NCBI GenBank assembly: GCA_033239005.1
Contig: BSQZ01000061.1
Coordinates: forward strand, 1,111,001-1,175,000
Length of the DNA: 64,000 bases
DNA from: Lamellibrachia satsuma
Taxonomy: Eukaryota; Annelida; Polychaeta; Sabellida; Siboglinidae
Direction of reading: 5' to 3'
Below the pieces are notes generated by a model, which saw nothing but the letters and a program-made list of their open reading frames with translations, did not search any database and was not told the DNA's origin. Of the stretch, positions 47,020-58,800 are shown piece after piece. The stretch's first letter is position 1. The number at the start of each line of letters is the position of its first letter. Made by a program: the position numbers and the translations under genes.

Positions 47020-47960
47020 GAGATACCGGCTTCGACTTCGGTTGCATTGAACGGTCTTGTAAACCCTGGGTCATTGGGATATCGTTGTCGATCGAGACGT
47101 ACTATGGGTTGTTTGCTTGGCGGGCCTCCATGTAGCAGTTGATGAGCAATTTGGTTTGCTGTGATGATGTTGTGCTGCTTTGCCTTTCGTGTATCGTTGC
47201 GAAGTATTCGTGTCGTTTTTTAAGCCTTCTTGCTACTGTGTGTCATGTACGTCGATTCGATCAGAGTCTGACATGATTGACGGCGTTCCTCTGAGACGGT
47301 GTTCAACAGGTTCTCTCCTTCCTCGATGACTTCTTCGACAAATGAGTCTGGTTCCTGTTTGTATTGTTCGTATATTTCAGTTGACTCGGGTGTCAGGCCT
47401 TGGACTTAGTTTCTCCTAATTCCACGGGGTGTGTTCTTCCTTGCGGCTCTGTTTACAGTATCTACGAACTGGCAACAGCTTCTGCTGTCGGCGGTACGTT
47501 TGTAATGGTAGAATCTAGGTGTCGTGAATAACCTTGCCAGTTTGTCTTTTTAGGTTGAAACGATGATGAAACAGTACGGTTTGTAAGATGACAACTGCAT
47601 TCGTGATTTTTTGTAGCATCCTGCCACCCGGTTGATAACAGATATGAGGCCTGGGTTGTAACCTATCCGCCATCAGCCATTGTTGAATGAACTGAGAAGT
47701 TTGGGGTAGTGAGTCAGACTAAGGCAGCGAGCCTCTGCCCAGTCCTCTACCAGTTCGCTCTCAATGTTCGTATCCCCACTGTGCACTGTGTCTGTTGAAA
47801 TCTTCCATGATCACCCGTGGTTAATTTCCCCGGTGAGTGTCACAACACGTCACACTGGTGCTTGTTGTTCACGTCACCGATGTGTTGTTGTTTATCTGTT
47901 GATAGTCAGAGGCGGCCCTGAATGGGCTACGAGTTTGTGACTCCGGCCGACGACATTATC
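47020..47960 (-). mobile_element. Non-LTR retrotransposon endonuclease and linker relic
   Basis: On the minus strand: MEDFNRHSAQWGYEH, ELVEDWAEARCLSLTHYPKL, LSSFNNG, RIGYNPGLISVINRVAGC (the apurinic-endonuclease-type domain: DFN.H...WG, S.D-like SVINRVA), then QFVDTVNRAARKNTPRGIRR, LLNTVSEERRQS, HSSKKAW and ANQIAHQLLHGG, the linker preceding the reverse transcriptase in Jockey-like elements. Several frameshifts. The reverse transcriptase itself is absent; the neighbouring SINE lies where it would begin. Confidence 0.8.
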
Positions 47961-48084
47961 TCCAGGCAATTCTCCAGAATTGCAGCTATCGAGTTGAGCA
48001 GCTGACAGGACCCGCGACGTACACACTTCTACCATGGGTCCCGTGTCCGTATTGACAATGCATCTAAAAACATGTTTTTTTTTT

Positions 48085-48260
48085 GTTCGAAACTATCAAC
48101 CGTTTCTCAGTTGCCTGTTGCAATGGGGTAACAAGTCGTAAAAAACAACAATGTTGTCCATCCAACCATTTCTTTATACCACTCCACAGCTGTTCATTTT
48201 GAATTTGTAATCAAGTTGTGGCAGTGGTGATATGCTGAGTGGCGCCACTGTCGGGGAGTA
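48085..48260 (+). repeat. Dispersed repeat R1, copy C
   Basis: Shares CAACAATG, CCACTCCACAGCTGTTC, TAATCAAGTTGTGGCAGTGG and TGAGTGGCGCCACTGTCGGG with copies A and B. It ends at GGGGAGT as copy A does, marking the probable element end. Confidence 0.8.
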
Positions 48261-48346
48261 TGTACCAATAGGAGTAGTTCCCAGCTGTCCGCTAGTGCAC
48301 GTCAACGCCGACCATCGACCAGTCATCTGTCGTCATACGGGCTACA

Positions 48347-48800
48347 GGGGTAAGACCACAGTTGACCTTCCTGTTTACTGTTTCACACGAATGTAGGGCG
48401 CGTGAAATTGTGAAATGTGAATTTAATAAATTCATATTATGTGACATGAGTGCCTTTGAGCATGAATATTCACAGTTTTGTTTATAGAAGCTATTGGCTG
48501 TGAAATAGTGCATTTTTTGGAGAGTTTAACTGGCGGAGGGATTTATGGGAATTTTTCTGCTATGGGCCACGTGGGCGCATGAATACATGGCAATTTTTTT
48601 CAATATTGACGGGCATCGCACGTCGGGGCATTTTAAAAGAGCTGGAGGTATGTGATTTTGATAAAATTTGGCCGGCATGTCAGTGAGGTGATAACAGTTG
48701 CTGTGATAAAGTTTCAGAATTTTTAGTGGTCAGGTTTTCTTATAATCAGACAAAACGTTAACATGGCCACCAATGCAATTCCCAACTGTGGTCTGACTCC
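48347..48800 (+). mobile_element. MITE family M1, copy 2 (454 bp)
   Basis: Begins GGGGTAAGACCACAGTTG and ends CAACTGTGGTCTGACTCC, with flanking 4-bp direct repeat TACA at 48343-48346 and 48801-48804. Opposite orientation to copy 1. Open frames inside are short and not shared in frame, so it is non-autonomous. Confidence 0.88.
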
Positions 48801-48809
48801 TACAGTTGA

Positions 48810-50400
48810 GATGTGGCAAATGGTGCATATGGATACGAGTACACTTTTGAACACTACAAAATTTGGACACAGTAGTGTGGACAGTAGTATATATTTTGGA
48901 CAACGTATTAATATTTACGCGTACCTTCGCACTGGGTATGTGTCGAATAGTTTGGTTCTCAATTTAGACGGTTAAATATCAAGCATTAAGATTATTATTC
49001 GTATTAGACAATGTTCCCTAAACCCTACATTGAGAAGTGGCGCGATCAAGACTAAACGCTGTATTTTTCTAATTTCTAATGTTTATATTAACATTTATTA
49101 TCTATTCATATATATACTGCAACACGTACATGGTGGCACATTTAGCAGACGCGAAGTGTCACCCGAGTCACGTGGACTACAAGGCATCTAAAATGATATG
49201 TGGAGTTCTACGAAACATGCTCTGACAATTACCATTGAGCTTTCATAATACATGAAAAATAACATTATTTTGCCACGGCAAACTAATATGTCGTGCCTAG
49301 AAAAATCGCACGTTTACTGTGAAGTCATTAATATGAGAACGGCGCAAATTATAAACAGGTATTGTATTCTACGCATATATGTATACACACACAATTGTTG
49401 CCAATAAAATAATGCTAGTATCCACAGGACTTCACGCTACAAAATGCATGTCGACGGAGATCACTAAAACAGTGATACATTAACATGAACACTATTAACA
49501 CAGACTATACACAATAATTGCAACTTATGCGAAAAAAAATTGGTAACATATCTAAAATCTATCTGGTGCAATTAGTTTGAGAAACACGGACGGCTATGTG
49601 ACCACAACGGCTATGTAACTACAGCGTAATATCACTGGTCAGAAATACCATGTTTACATACACGATGTTTCCAAAGCCATGTTATGAATATGTATGTATG
49701 TATGTTTGTATGTATGTGTGTAAAGCTACTAATTTTTTCATTTACCCCGATAATACACTTTCTACGAACAATCCAATTACCCTTTTTAGTTATTACGTAC
49801 AACTGTCCTCAACGCTATGCGAACAATTACGATTGTTGACAACGTCATGCTTGTCCAAAATGACGTCATACAAGGCAAGGCTTCGCTGCACGTTATTACT
49901 ATTGCCAGCATTATGTCGCTAATTCATGAAGCCATCAATATATTCACTGGCAACACCATGTACCAAGGCAATGATGGATGTGTACGTGATAGTGCTTTGT
50001 ACCCTGACATTTTACCGTCACGTCCGGAGGATGGCATATTCGCTAGTAACGTAAATCAACGTATAGCTCAACACTAATTTGTTTACGTGTTGTCGTCTGG
50101 CTGACGCTTTTCACAGTTAATGTTTTCTCCATTAGGTAGAGTGCATAATGTGATATGATGTGATGCGATATGATGTGATGCCCCGTCAAGTCGTGCGACT
50201 TCTTGTGACGTCGACGATGAGTTGTCTCCAACCAACCCAGAGTGTATGAACAAAACAACACACTACAGTTTGTCTCTGATACAACACATGCTGAAATTCA
50301 ATATTGTCAATGCCTAAGATACACTTACATAAGTGTTTCAGTAACGGAAGAATATTAACTTTGACATTATGAATGCCATGAAGTACTCAAGTACACAAAA
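48810..50400. other. Intergenic 3' of the SLC16-like gene
   Basis: 49325-49430 resembles the 3' flank of the 27-bp array at 12314-12556 (ATATGAGAACGG, ATAAACA, TATCCACA blocks), so it is another copy of that dispersed repeat. No gene was recognised. Confidence 0.4.
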
Positions 50401-50419
50401 CACACACGTTATCATCACA

Positions 50420-50562
50420 TTAAAGAGATTCATGCTGCTTGTGTTTGTGTCTTGATCTGGAAGCCCACGGCTCGACGAGATTAATAATCGACGCGAACAC
50501 CACGAGGGCGCCCATCACGAAGAACGAGATGTCCCAGTTTCCTGACAAGTCACGTAGTAAAC
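50420..50562 (-). CDS. SLC16-like exon 5 (terminal)
   Basis: Acceptor TTTTATTCCATAG|GTTTAC. Reads LLRDLSGNWDISFFVMGAL and VVFASIINLVEPW, then a basic/His tail SRSRHKHKQHESL and TAA. Confidence 0.86.
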
Positions 50563-53500
50563 CTATGGAATAAAAGACAATTCATGAATGTTTATGTAAC
50601 ACTTGATCGATAAAGGAATAATGTGTAAAGTGCATCCTACTAAAATTGCCCTATATGCATTCAATCGACATAAATAATGTTATGATTATACAATTATAAG
50701 CGGGGTACAATGATATGTAATTAAATGCTAGCGTGTGAATGTATGTGTGTGTGTGTGTGTGTGTGTGCGTGTGCGTGTGCGTGTGCGTGTGCGTGTGCGT
50801 GTGCGTGTGCGTGTGATAAATTTGTTCATATTCATATTATTAATTATTCATATTCATTATTCAATTGTCACAACACGGTGCGGTTGCCCACCATTCGTGT
50901 GCAAGTGGCAAAAAAATGTGCAATGGTGTTAAGCATGTTAACATGACTACTCACTCATGACGACTGGAGAGGCGAGATAGAAAAACCCCAAAGCGCTGTA
51001 AATACAAAAAAGACGTGTTTCGTTATTTATATAAACACCTACGAAGTCATGCCATTTTACCATTCATCACGACAGAATATATTCAACTTCGGGTGATGTT
51101 TGAGACAAATTACACCGTGCACACAATTCTTCGTTTATGTGTAACCTTCACACACAACATTGCTTTTCTTTATGATGAAGTTCTCAAAGTTATTTAGTTT
51201 TGGAACTGCATTAATTTGTAATTGCATTAATACAAGATACAGTACTTAGCAAATAAACATAGGAAGAACACAATACACTTCCTTTAAGACAACGGAGCCA
51301 ATTGGCTGTTACCAATTTATGTTAACAAATGGCAGTACAATACCTAAACAAAATGTCAGTAAGATTATATATGTATTATAGTGTATACAATGAATTAAGC
51401 TTATTAGAATTGTGCATGACCAACCTGTACATGACGCCGTACGTGACAGGGATGTTGGCCCTGCCTAGCTCCTCGGCGAGCAGGACTGGCGCCAGCACAA
51501 CGAACGAGCCGGAGAAGAGGCTACAGAGCCCGCACACGACGGCCAAGTGCAAGTACTGTTTGACAAATGGCAAGACAAAGAACATGCCTCCACACAAGGC
51601 GATCGATGCTTTGTAGATGTGCTTCTTATCGACCATTTTGAAATCCGCAAGGCAACCGGTCAGCAGACGGGATATGCCATCAGTAATGCCCATCACAGAT
51701 ACGAGGAAGACGGCTTTGAACTTCGAGATGCCGATATCGCCGGCGTGGGTGGGTACCATCATGAATGAATTAGTGAAGCTGCTGTCAGATATCGACAACG
51801 AGAGTACATATATGTAGAGCAGCGGGTTCTTTAATACTTTCCAGTCGTAAGTGTCTTTCTCTGATGAACCGCTACATGCATCTGGGCTAGTCTCGGTGTC
51901 ATTCGGAGCGACTGTATCGGATTCTGAATCACATTCGTTCGTCGCACCATCATTTGTAGAAGTGTCTATAACAGACACTGTTATGTTGTCTGAATTCGAG
52001 TTCTCGTGGGCTGATGTAGTAGTTGACATAGTGTTCATTATGACGTTGCCTGGTTGCGGTTGAATTTCGGTCGTTTTAAGACGAAGTAATTTCTTTCTCA
52101 TCAAGTATCTTGATACGTAGAACTCTGGGGGGCGAAACAGCATTCCGGCAACGCTGACGTGAAATACAATTCCGCCCAAGATATAGAACGTGCCGTCGAG
52201 CCCGTAAGAATCGAGGAGGTATTTTATCAGGGGCGGTGAAACAAACGTTCCAGCAGAACCGGCGGCGAGTGTCATCCCATTGGCGAGGGCTCTCCTCTTT
52301 TCGAAATATGTGCCGATGGTAACCAAACTTGGCACGTAGCTCAAACCAGTACCAAGACCTGAAGCATATGTAGACATAATTAATAGATAACTGGAATACA
52401 CAGTTTGTAGCGCGGATAACCTGAAAGTAACTTTACAATAAACGATATCATCAGTGTTGTACTGAATGTTAACGGGAATATATTGGTTAACTGAAATCAT
52501 TCTACATTACTTTTAAAAGGAGTGGTGATACCTTTACAAAATACAGATTGTAACCCTTCAAGGATGTTCATGGGCTACGCAGTTACTGGAACATTTTGAA
52601 CGATCACTTTATATGCTGCTAGTGTTTTCTTCACTGACCTGATCGAGTATTCGTTGAAAGCGCCATCATTCACAAGTATCAAATATTGTGTCGTTAACAA
52701 GGACATCTGGCAAGATAGGCAATTTACGTTTATAATAAATTACGTAACAACAAATGTAATTTTCAATGAAATTTGAAAGAATATTCTACTTATATAACAT
52801 TATTTATTAATAGTTGGTACTTGGATGTTTACTGTTACTTGGATGTTTAACATAATTGAAAATCAACATTTTCCTATTCGATACTATTTGTGAACAATTT
52901 CACACCACGTTGGTCATTTGTAGTTTTACGCTATACCTACCAATAAGAATCCCGTATGTGAAATACAACATCCAGAGTTCCTTCGCAAAGGTGCTCAGCA
53001 CAAAACCCATGTTCATGAGGACACTACCGACGACCACAACCCGTCTTTGACCGAACTTGTTGCAGACGAGATTAGCCGGAATCGCTGGACAAGCAACACG
53101 CATCAGTGATAACGATGTGGCAGTTACAGAATGTGGCATATTGATATTTGAAGACAATCGGTGCAGCATTGGTTCTGGCAGCCATGATGTACTGGCTTGC
53201 TTGCACACTCGCTTTTAAACGCACCCACGCAGACAGACGTACACACTCTCAGACACACGTACGCACGCACGTACGCACGCACGCAAACCTCGTCATGCGC
53301 ATACTGTTAGACTAGCTCTATTGGCATTATTGTTTGTCCTAGGCATATAACAATGTTTCATGACGCTGATGTCTTTTTATGTCGGACTTCTCGTCTTAGA
53401 TTCCATTATGTTAAATTTGGCAGCCTGGCAATATCACGGAAGAGCGGTTTGAAGCAACGGCCATTGGTTTACGGTACCTGAGAACAGGGCCACACTTCCG

Positions 53501-53667
53501 ACCATGGCCGGGATCCACGATATCTCCGCAGCCGATGCTCTGTACCTCTCCTGCAGTAACTCGAAGAAAACGCCAAATGACCTGATGCAGCAGCCCAAGA
53601 CTAGGAAGTTGATCAGGGCACTGCCTGCGATGAAATGAAACGTCCAGTTAAACCTAACATTAGCCAT
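50420..53667 (-). CDS. SLC16/monocarboxylate-transporter-like protein, five exons, 483 residues
   Basis: Coding exons in transcript order are 53667-53478, 53084-52941, 52358-51425, 50995-50955 and 50562-50420. All introns are GT-AG and phases (1, 1, 2, 1) match at every junction. It is a major-facilitator protein of about 12 membrane spans. The N-terminal half has SFGVFFELLQERYRASAAEI, NKFGQRRVVVVGSVL and the family block TYFEKRRALANGMTLAAGSA (128-147). An acidic Ser/Thr/Asn-rich cytosolic loop follows, and the second half runs from WKVLKNPLLYIYVLSL to DISFFVMGALVVFAS. The C-terminus is a basic/His tail. SLC16 members move monocarboxylates, thyroid hormone, creatine or aromatic amino acids, often with protons; the substrate here cannot be told. 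The usual GGWGW-type motif at the start of span 1 is absent. Confidence 0.9.
50741..50815. repeat. (GT)n/(GTGC)n microsatellite in SLC16-like intron 4
   Basis: GT run followed by GTGTGC hexamers. The flanking 45 bp resembles the flank of the ACGC array at 40318. Confidence 0.95.
50955..50995 (-). CDS. SLC16-like exon 4 (41 bp)
   Basis: Acceptor TGTATTTACAG|CGCTTT, donor ATGA|GTGAGT. Encodes ALGFFYLASPVVM, the loop equivalent to the LGPPxxG region before the last spans. Too short to stand out as an open frame. Confidence 0.82.
51425..52358 (-). CDS. SLC16-like exon 3, the main exon
   Basis: Acceptor ATATGCTTCAG|GTCTTG, donor TACAG|GTTGGT (a weak donor). Residues 112-422 include YFEKRRALANG, the acidic cytosolic loop and most of the second six spans. 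Confidence 0.9.
52941..53084 (-). CDS. SLC16-like exon 2
   Basis: Acceptor TTGCTTGTCCAG|CGATTC, donor ATTG|GTAGGT. Residues 64-111 form spans 2-3 with CNKFGQRRVVVVG. Confidence 0.87.
53220..53290. repeat. (ACGC)n-like microsatellite in SLC16-like intron 1
   Basis: Imperfect ACGC and ACGT units between CA-rich stretches. Confidence 0.85.
53478..53667 (-). CDS. SLC16-like exon 1
   Basis: Starts ATGGCTAATG in a good context (A at -3, G at +4) and ends TTCTCAG|GTACCG. Residues 1-63 cover span 1 and the first loop (SWIPAMVGSVALFS). An upstream coding exon carrying the missing family motif cannot be excluded. Confidence 0.8.
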
Positions 53668-53754
53668 TGTCTTCACAGGCTAAATATGCCAGGAAATATA
53701 CAATTATCGTGCGCATTAACATGCAGTGATATTCACATCATTTTATGGTGACAT

Positions 53755-53955
53755 CCTGGCCTCACCTTGCAAGAACGTGATTGCGATGTCGCGATTAGGA
53801 GCGGTCTCGACCACACCGAACCAGAACGTGATTGCAATATCGCATTTAGGTGACGTCCAGACCTCACCAAACCAGAACGTGATTGCGACGTTCCTGTTAG
53901 GTGCGGTCTCGACTCCGTCAAATCAGAACGTGATTGTGATGTCGGTTACCTAAAC
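53755..53955. repeat. 51-bp minisatellite, 4 copies
   Basis: AGAACGTGATTG recurs every 51 bp (53772, 53823, 53874, 53925) with TTAGGTGCGGTCTCGAC-type spacers. It starts about 90 bp upstream of the SLC16-like start codon, so it lies in the promoter or 5' leader. Confidence 0.93.
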
Positions 53956-54009
53956 GTATTGGGGGTGGGGCGGCTGCAATTTTGTTTATCATAGATTATA
54001 TCAGTAGTT

Positions 54010-56000
54010 TCGGGTTAATGTGGAATTAAAGCAATTAACAAATGAGATAATATATGCTATTTTTGACGGTCTGTCTTCACCCATTCTTTGCACATGTCCT
54101 GCCCATCTCATTATGCTTCCGGCTACTTTAATCTTTAGGTAGTTTTTCATGCCAATCTCTTTCCTTAATTCCTTCATCTTCCTTCTATCTTCTTGGGTTC
54201 CTTTGCATATTCGTCGGACCCAGTTGCTTTCTGCTATCTGCATCTTCTCATCCTGTCTCCCTGTCAGTGCCAGTGTTTCCAATAGGTATATACTGGCTGG
54301 TACCACGCAGGCTTCTACCACTTTTCCTTTTAGTTGTTTCTTCAGTTTTCTGTCCCACATAATGCCTTTCACTCTCCTCCACGCTGCTGCTCCTGCTTGC
54401 ACTCTCCTCTGTATTTCCTTACTACTTCCTCCATCCTCACACACTGTACCGCCCAAGTATACAAAACTGGTCACTTGTTTAATGGTCTTTCCGTCAACAA
54501 CTACATATAGGTCCACCTCTTGTTCACCTATCCATATTACTTCTGTCTTCTCCAGATTCATTCGGAGGCCATGTTTTCTAAAGGTGTTACTCCATTCTTT
54601 CAATGTTTTCTGTAAATCCTCTTTGTTATAAGCCACCACTGCTAGGCCATATGCATATAGTATCTTCTTAAGTTCTTCCTGTTCAAATACATTTCCACTG
54701 ATCAGTTTCCACACCATAATGAAAAAGCAGGGGACTCAAGGCACTTCCCTGTCTAAGTCCTACTCCCACTCCAAATTGTTCTGATGTTTCTCCTTCAATT
54801 CTCATCACCGCTGTTGTCTCCTTGTACATTTCCTCAACCATTCTGACCTGTGCCTCTCCAACCTCCATCCATCTCATGAATGCAAATGCAAGTTCTCTCG
54901 GCACGTTGTCGAATGCCTTTTCTAGATCGACAAAACCGAATGCTACATCCTTTCTAAATTCTCTCCTCTTCTCAATAATTTGTCTGATGGTAAACAATCC
55001 ATCATCCGTTCTTCTCCCTTTCCTAATTCCCAGCTGATTCTCTCCGATTTTGCTCTCCACTATATGCCTCACCCTAGCATCCAGTATCCTTTCCATCAAT
55101 TTCAGGGCTTGGCTCAGTAATGTGATGCCTCTGTATCTCCCTGGGTCATGGATGTCCCCTTTCCCCTTCCATATCAGCACAATCATTCCTCTTCGCCACT
55201 CAGTTGGTATCTTTCCTGTTGTGAAGTACACATTGAACAGTCTCGTCAGCCACTTGATTCACACTAGTCTGTTTGCTTTCACCATTTCCACTGACAGTTC
55301 ATCCACTGACAGTTCATCCACTCCTACAGCATTCCCAGTTTTCATCTTCTTTACAGCTTTTCTTCTGTTATTGTCCTCACCTCCAGCTCTCTCCTCACAG
55401 AATGTGGTATCTGTATCTTACATTTTCCCTCCGGGTTTAGTAGTTTCTTGAAATCCTCCTCCCATACACTTAGCACTTGTTTTACTCCAGTGACCAATGT
55501 CCCATCGTTTCTCTTCATTGCAGATGTTCGAGTAATATCTTTCTCTTCCTCTGTCTCTGGCCAACTGGAAAATAATTTTTTCCCACCATCTTCTTCAATC
55601 CTCTCGCATCATTCCTGTTGTTTCTTATCTCTTGCTTTCACAAGAGCCTTGTTTGCTGCGTTCTTCTCCCGGTACTTCTGCTTCAGCCTTGTCTTTTCTG
55701 CCTCACTCGCTTCTTCCAAACACTTCAGTGCCTCCTTCTTTTCTTGTACAGCTTGTTCAACTTCCTGGTGCCACAACTACTGTTCTTTCTTCTTTTGACT
55801 TTGTGTGGGCTTTCCTGATGTTCGCCCACATATCTCCTCAGTTGTTCCAACAAAGCCTTCCTTTTAAATGCTGTCCAATCTGCTTCCACATCCTCCCTTT
55901 GTTCTTTAAGTAGCCTGAACTTCCTATCGACTTCGATTTTGTATTTTACCTTGTGCCTAGCAGTTGTATTGACCAGTATTGTAAATAGCACGTCCACGAA
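54010..56000 (-). mobile_element. Non-LTR retrotransposon (RTE/BovB-like) reverse transcriptase, inactivated
   Basis: The minus strand from about 56000: VDRKFRLLKEQREDVEADW and KALLEQLRRYVGEHQES (linker), then TGKIPTEWRRGMIVLIWKGK, GRYRGITLLSQALKLMERIL, GENQLGIRKGRRTDD, FGFVDLEKAFDNVPREL (motif A with its Asp), VGVGLRQGSALSPLLF (motif B), ILYAYGLAVVAYNKE (motif C) and LRMNLEKTEVIWIG (motif D). It ends with SFVYLGGTV and IMRWAGHVQRM. Motif C should read YADDLA; here both catalytic aspartates are replaced. Further frameshifts occur at 54700 and 55232-55600. Confidence 0.9.
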
Positions 56001-56009
56001 TATGAGTTA

Positions 56010-57160
56010 TTATTATCGTCAAACATCAACGTCTGATTTTGAACAACAGTTGGATTATTCAAAAACACATTATTCAGGTTACATGTTCTTGGCATGCCGC
56101 TGATGCCATATTGACCCGTGTGACACTGCGGCCTGTTGCTGGTGATGTTGCTGCGCCACCAAGTCGCCCACACCTGGCTGCAGACTTGTTCCTGCGCGCC
56201 TCAGCTCACTTCGGTGTACTACAGGAGTTCTTCATATCGCGCATTCATCTCGGTCACAAGGTGCTGGAACTGCCGGTAGTTTAGACAGCTAGAGCGAACA
56301 CAGTTTAGTCTGTCTTCACGGCGACCCTTATTACGTTCTGCATTTTCATCGACTTGCCACCTCCTTAGTCTTGAACCTTTTCCATCAGCGTACAACTCCG
56401 TTCGCCATTTCGCTGGCAGGCGACGAACGTTAGTTAAAACAACACATTATCACTCAAACACAAATAAGGTAGTAGGGTAACCTGGGGCAACACGGTCCCT
56501 GGAGGTAAAACGGCCCCCACCACGTACTCAAAATATATAAATCTGAACGTTTCAAATCTGGTGCAAAATGAAGCTAATTCTATGTGATACCCGCCCGAAA
56601 GTTCAGCAACACGAGACAGACGTAATTAAATAAGGGTGTTTTTAAACTTTTATATGCATTGATCTAATATTTTGCCAATAGTAAAATGGTGAAACTCACC
56701 ATACAACGGTGTGAATCATGAATCATGGACTTAACTGGTGACATGATAATATTATTAATCAGTTGACAGATCAAACAATACAAAATGTGGAATAGTATGT
56801 TGTGCTTTGTATATATCTTATTAAGACACACGTCTCTGGGGCAAGACAGTCCCCTTGCATATGGTGCAAGACGGTGCCTATGTCTTATCCCACACGCACA
56901 TGGTCACACTTTGTCAAATGTATTACACATGACCAATTATGTTTAATACATTGAATATAATACGAATATTGCATAATTTACGTTCTGCTAGCCCGTAGGT
57001 TGTAATTATGATGGAATATCACTAAACCAATATTAGATTATGTATGGATTGCAAGGTATGCATTATATGTTAACTCCCATTTAAATTTAGCAACCATAAT
57101 GGCCTGATATATTACTATCATACCATTTGTATATAATATACATTTTAATTTCAGGCAATA
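56010..57160. other. Intergenic with unassigned element-like motifs
   Basis: Two related motifs, CCTGGGGCAACACGGTCCC (56480) and TCTGGGGCAAGACAGTCCC (56836), recur 350 bp apart and are reminiscent of invertebrate transposon ends, but no clear inverted arms were found. An 81-residue plus-strand frame at 56039-56284 has no known domain. Confidence 0.35.
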
Positions 57161-57171
57161 GTTCGTTCATA

Positions 57172-58083
57172 CAGTCAAGCCTCATTATAACGCGGTAGTC
57201 GGGGTCCACGACTTCGGACCGCGCTGTACGCGAGGCGGGTTAGGTGTTCTCATATCTGCCACCAGGGAGCTACTAAACAACAGCGATCGCTGCCCGCTGC
57301 ACCAAGCCCAAGAACGCTGTCGAAGCCCCGTGTGCTTGCAGCACTGTCTTATACGCCAATATGCAGTTATGGAACTTATTAAACGAGTATACTAACATCA
57401 ACGTATATTATTTTTAAATATCACACACTCTTGACTTTTTAACTGAATAAAACACATGTACGTAAACCGTTATGGAATAGATCTACTACGATGATGATGT
57501 ACTGGACCAATAGGCCTACGAATCGAAAATTATAACCTGGACCTGAGCAGCCGAAAACTTATAAATTATGATTTGACAAACGTAGTATGTAAGCTGATAA
57601 AAACAGAAAACGACAATAGGTAGAATTAATAGTTGTTTCACTTCGTCTTTCAATTGATCTCGACCGAAGCATAAATATTTATTCCGCACCACTTAACCTC
57701 GATTCATCACTTCATGTGCGGATGACGAATTCGTATTTTCGCGCACCGGTAGAGCCTTAGGTTTGGAATTTGACATGTTGGTTTCGCGTCGCGAAAACGA
57801 TTAAATTTACGATGTAATGGAAGCATGTCATTTCACCCAAGTGTTATGTTGGCATTGCATACTAAATGCATTTAAAACTGTTTATCTGATTCTTACGGGA
57901 GGCGTATTGATGTCGGCGACAGCGCAAAACAAACAACACGTTGATACTTATTCACTGACATTGTTCGCCTAACGTTTCTCGAGAATTGTCAAAGTAATTC
58001 TAAGTAGGTTTAAGCAGGCCCAAATTCGGGGTCCACAACCGACCGCGTTATATCCGAATCCGCGTAATAACGAGGCGCGACTG
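57172..58083. mobile_element. pogo/Tigger-like non-autonomous element, 912 bp
   Basis: The left end CAGTCAAGCCTCATTATAAC and the reverse complement of the right end, CAGTCGCGCCTCGTTATTAC, are typical of pogo/Tigger elements of the Tc1/mariner superfamily (CAGTNNNNCCTCRTTATAACG). TA dinucleotides flank both ends (57170-57171, 58084-58085), the expected target duplication. A second GGGGTCCAC block near both ends extends the inverted arms. There is no transposase. Confidence 0.82.
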
Positions 58084-58099
58084 TAAGTAAAAACCACGG

Positions 58100-58800
58100 G
58101 GAGGGGGTTATAGACTTAGTTAGGTTGTTCATTTATTGGAAATAGTTTTCCAATGGGTAACGCACAGATCTGTCCACAATGTGAACACATTAAATACAAA
58201 CTAAAGTTGTTTAATGGTGTGTTCCTTAGGAGGGCCGCGCTGCATACTTTTATGTCTGCATACGCAAAAGTGAATTCATTAAATATTAAAGGAAGTAAAA
58301 ATACATATTTGGTATATTATTATGTTCATCATGTGGACATGTTATTTTGTATACCAATGTGGCAGGGGCGGGCCAATATCGATCTATTAAAGCTTAACTC
58401 TAGAAATACGTTTAATGAATTGAACGATTAATTAACTGAATTGGATATTCGTCCTATAATAACTTTTCTAATGAGTATGTCAACTCGGAATGCAATACTC
58501 ATTGACCATATGTATTATAAATCGCTAAACACACTCACAATATCAGAAAATGGCATACTAGTCACACAATATCTGATCATAAATATTAATATTAATAGCA
58601 CATTTAATAAAAATAACATATCTAATAAAATAGAAACAATTTGCACAATATTTTTACAGGGAACAAAATATAGCTAGCTATGTGAACTTGAAAATATAAA
58701 CTGGTCCCAAGTGTTTGACACAGCTATGCCAACAGAAATATTATAATCTATGACCTACATAATCCTGATACAAATTCATACAATGTAAAAAAAAAAACTG
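58100..58800. other. AT-rich, unassigned
   Basis: Open frames at 58153-58431 and 58441-58677 (plus) are Asn/Ile/Lys-rich and without domains, as expected of AT-rich non-coding DNA; they could also be a worn element fragment. Confidence 0.3.

Noticed and set aside
48763..48975. 70-residue frame starting inside MITE copy 2
   Set aside because: It begins in the MITE, crosses its end and the target duplication; not conserved as a frame in copy 1.
56039..56300. Possible Harbinger-type transposase N-terminus on the minus strand (FRQFQHLVTEMNARYEELL)
   Set aside because: Too short and followed by stops; no catalytic region or inverted ends.
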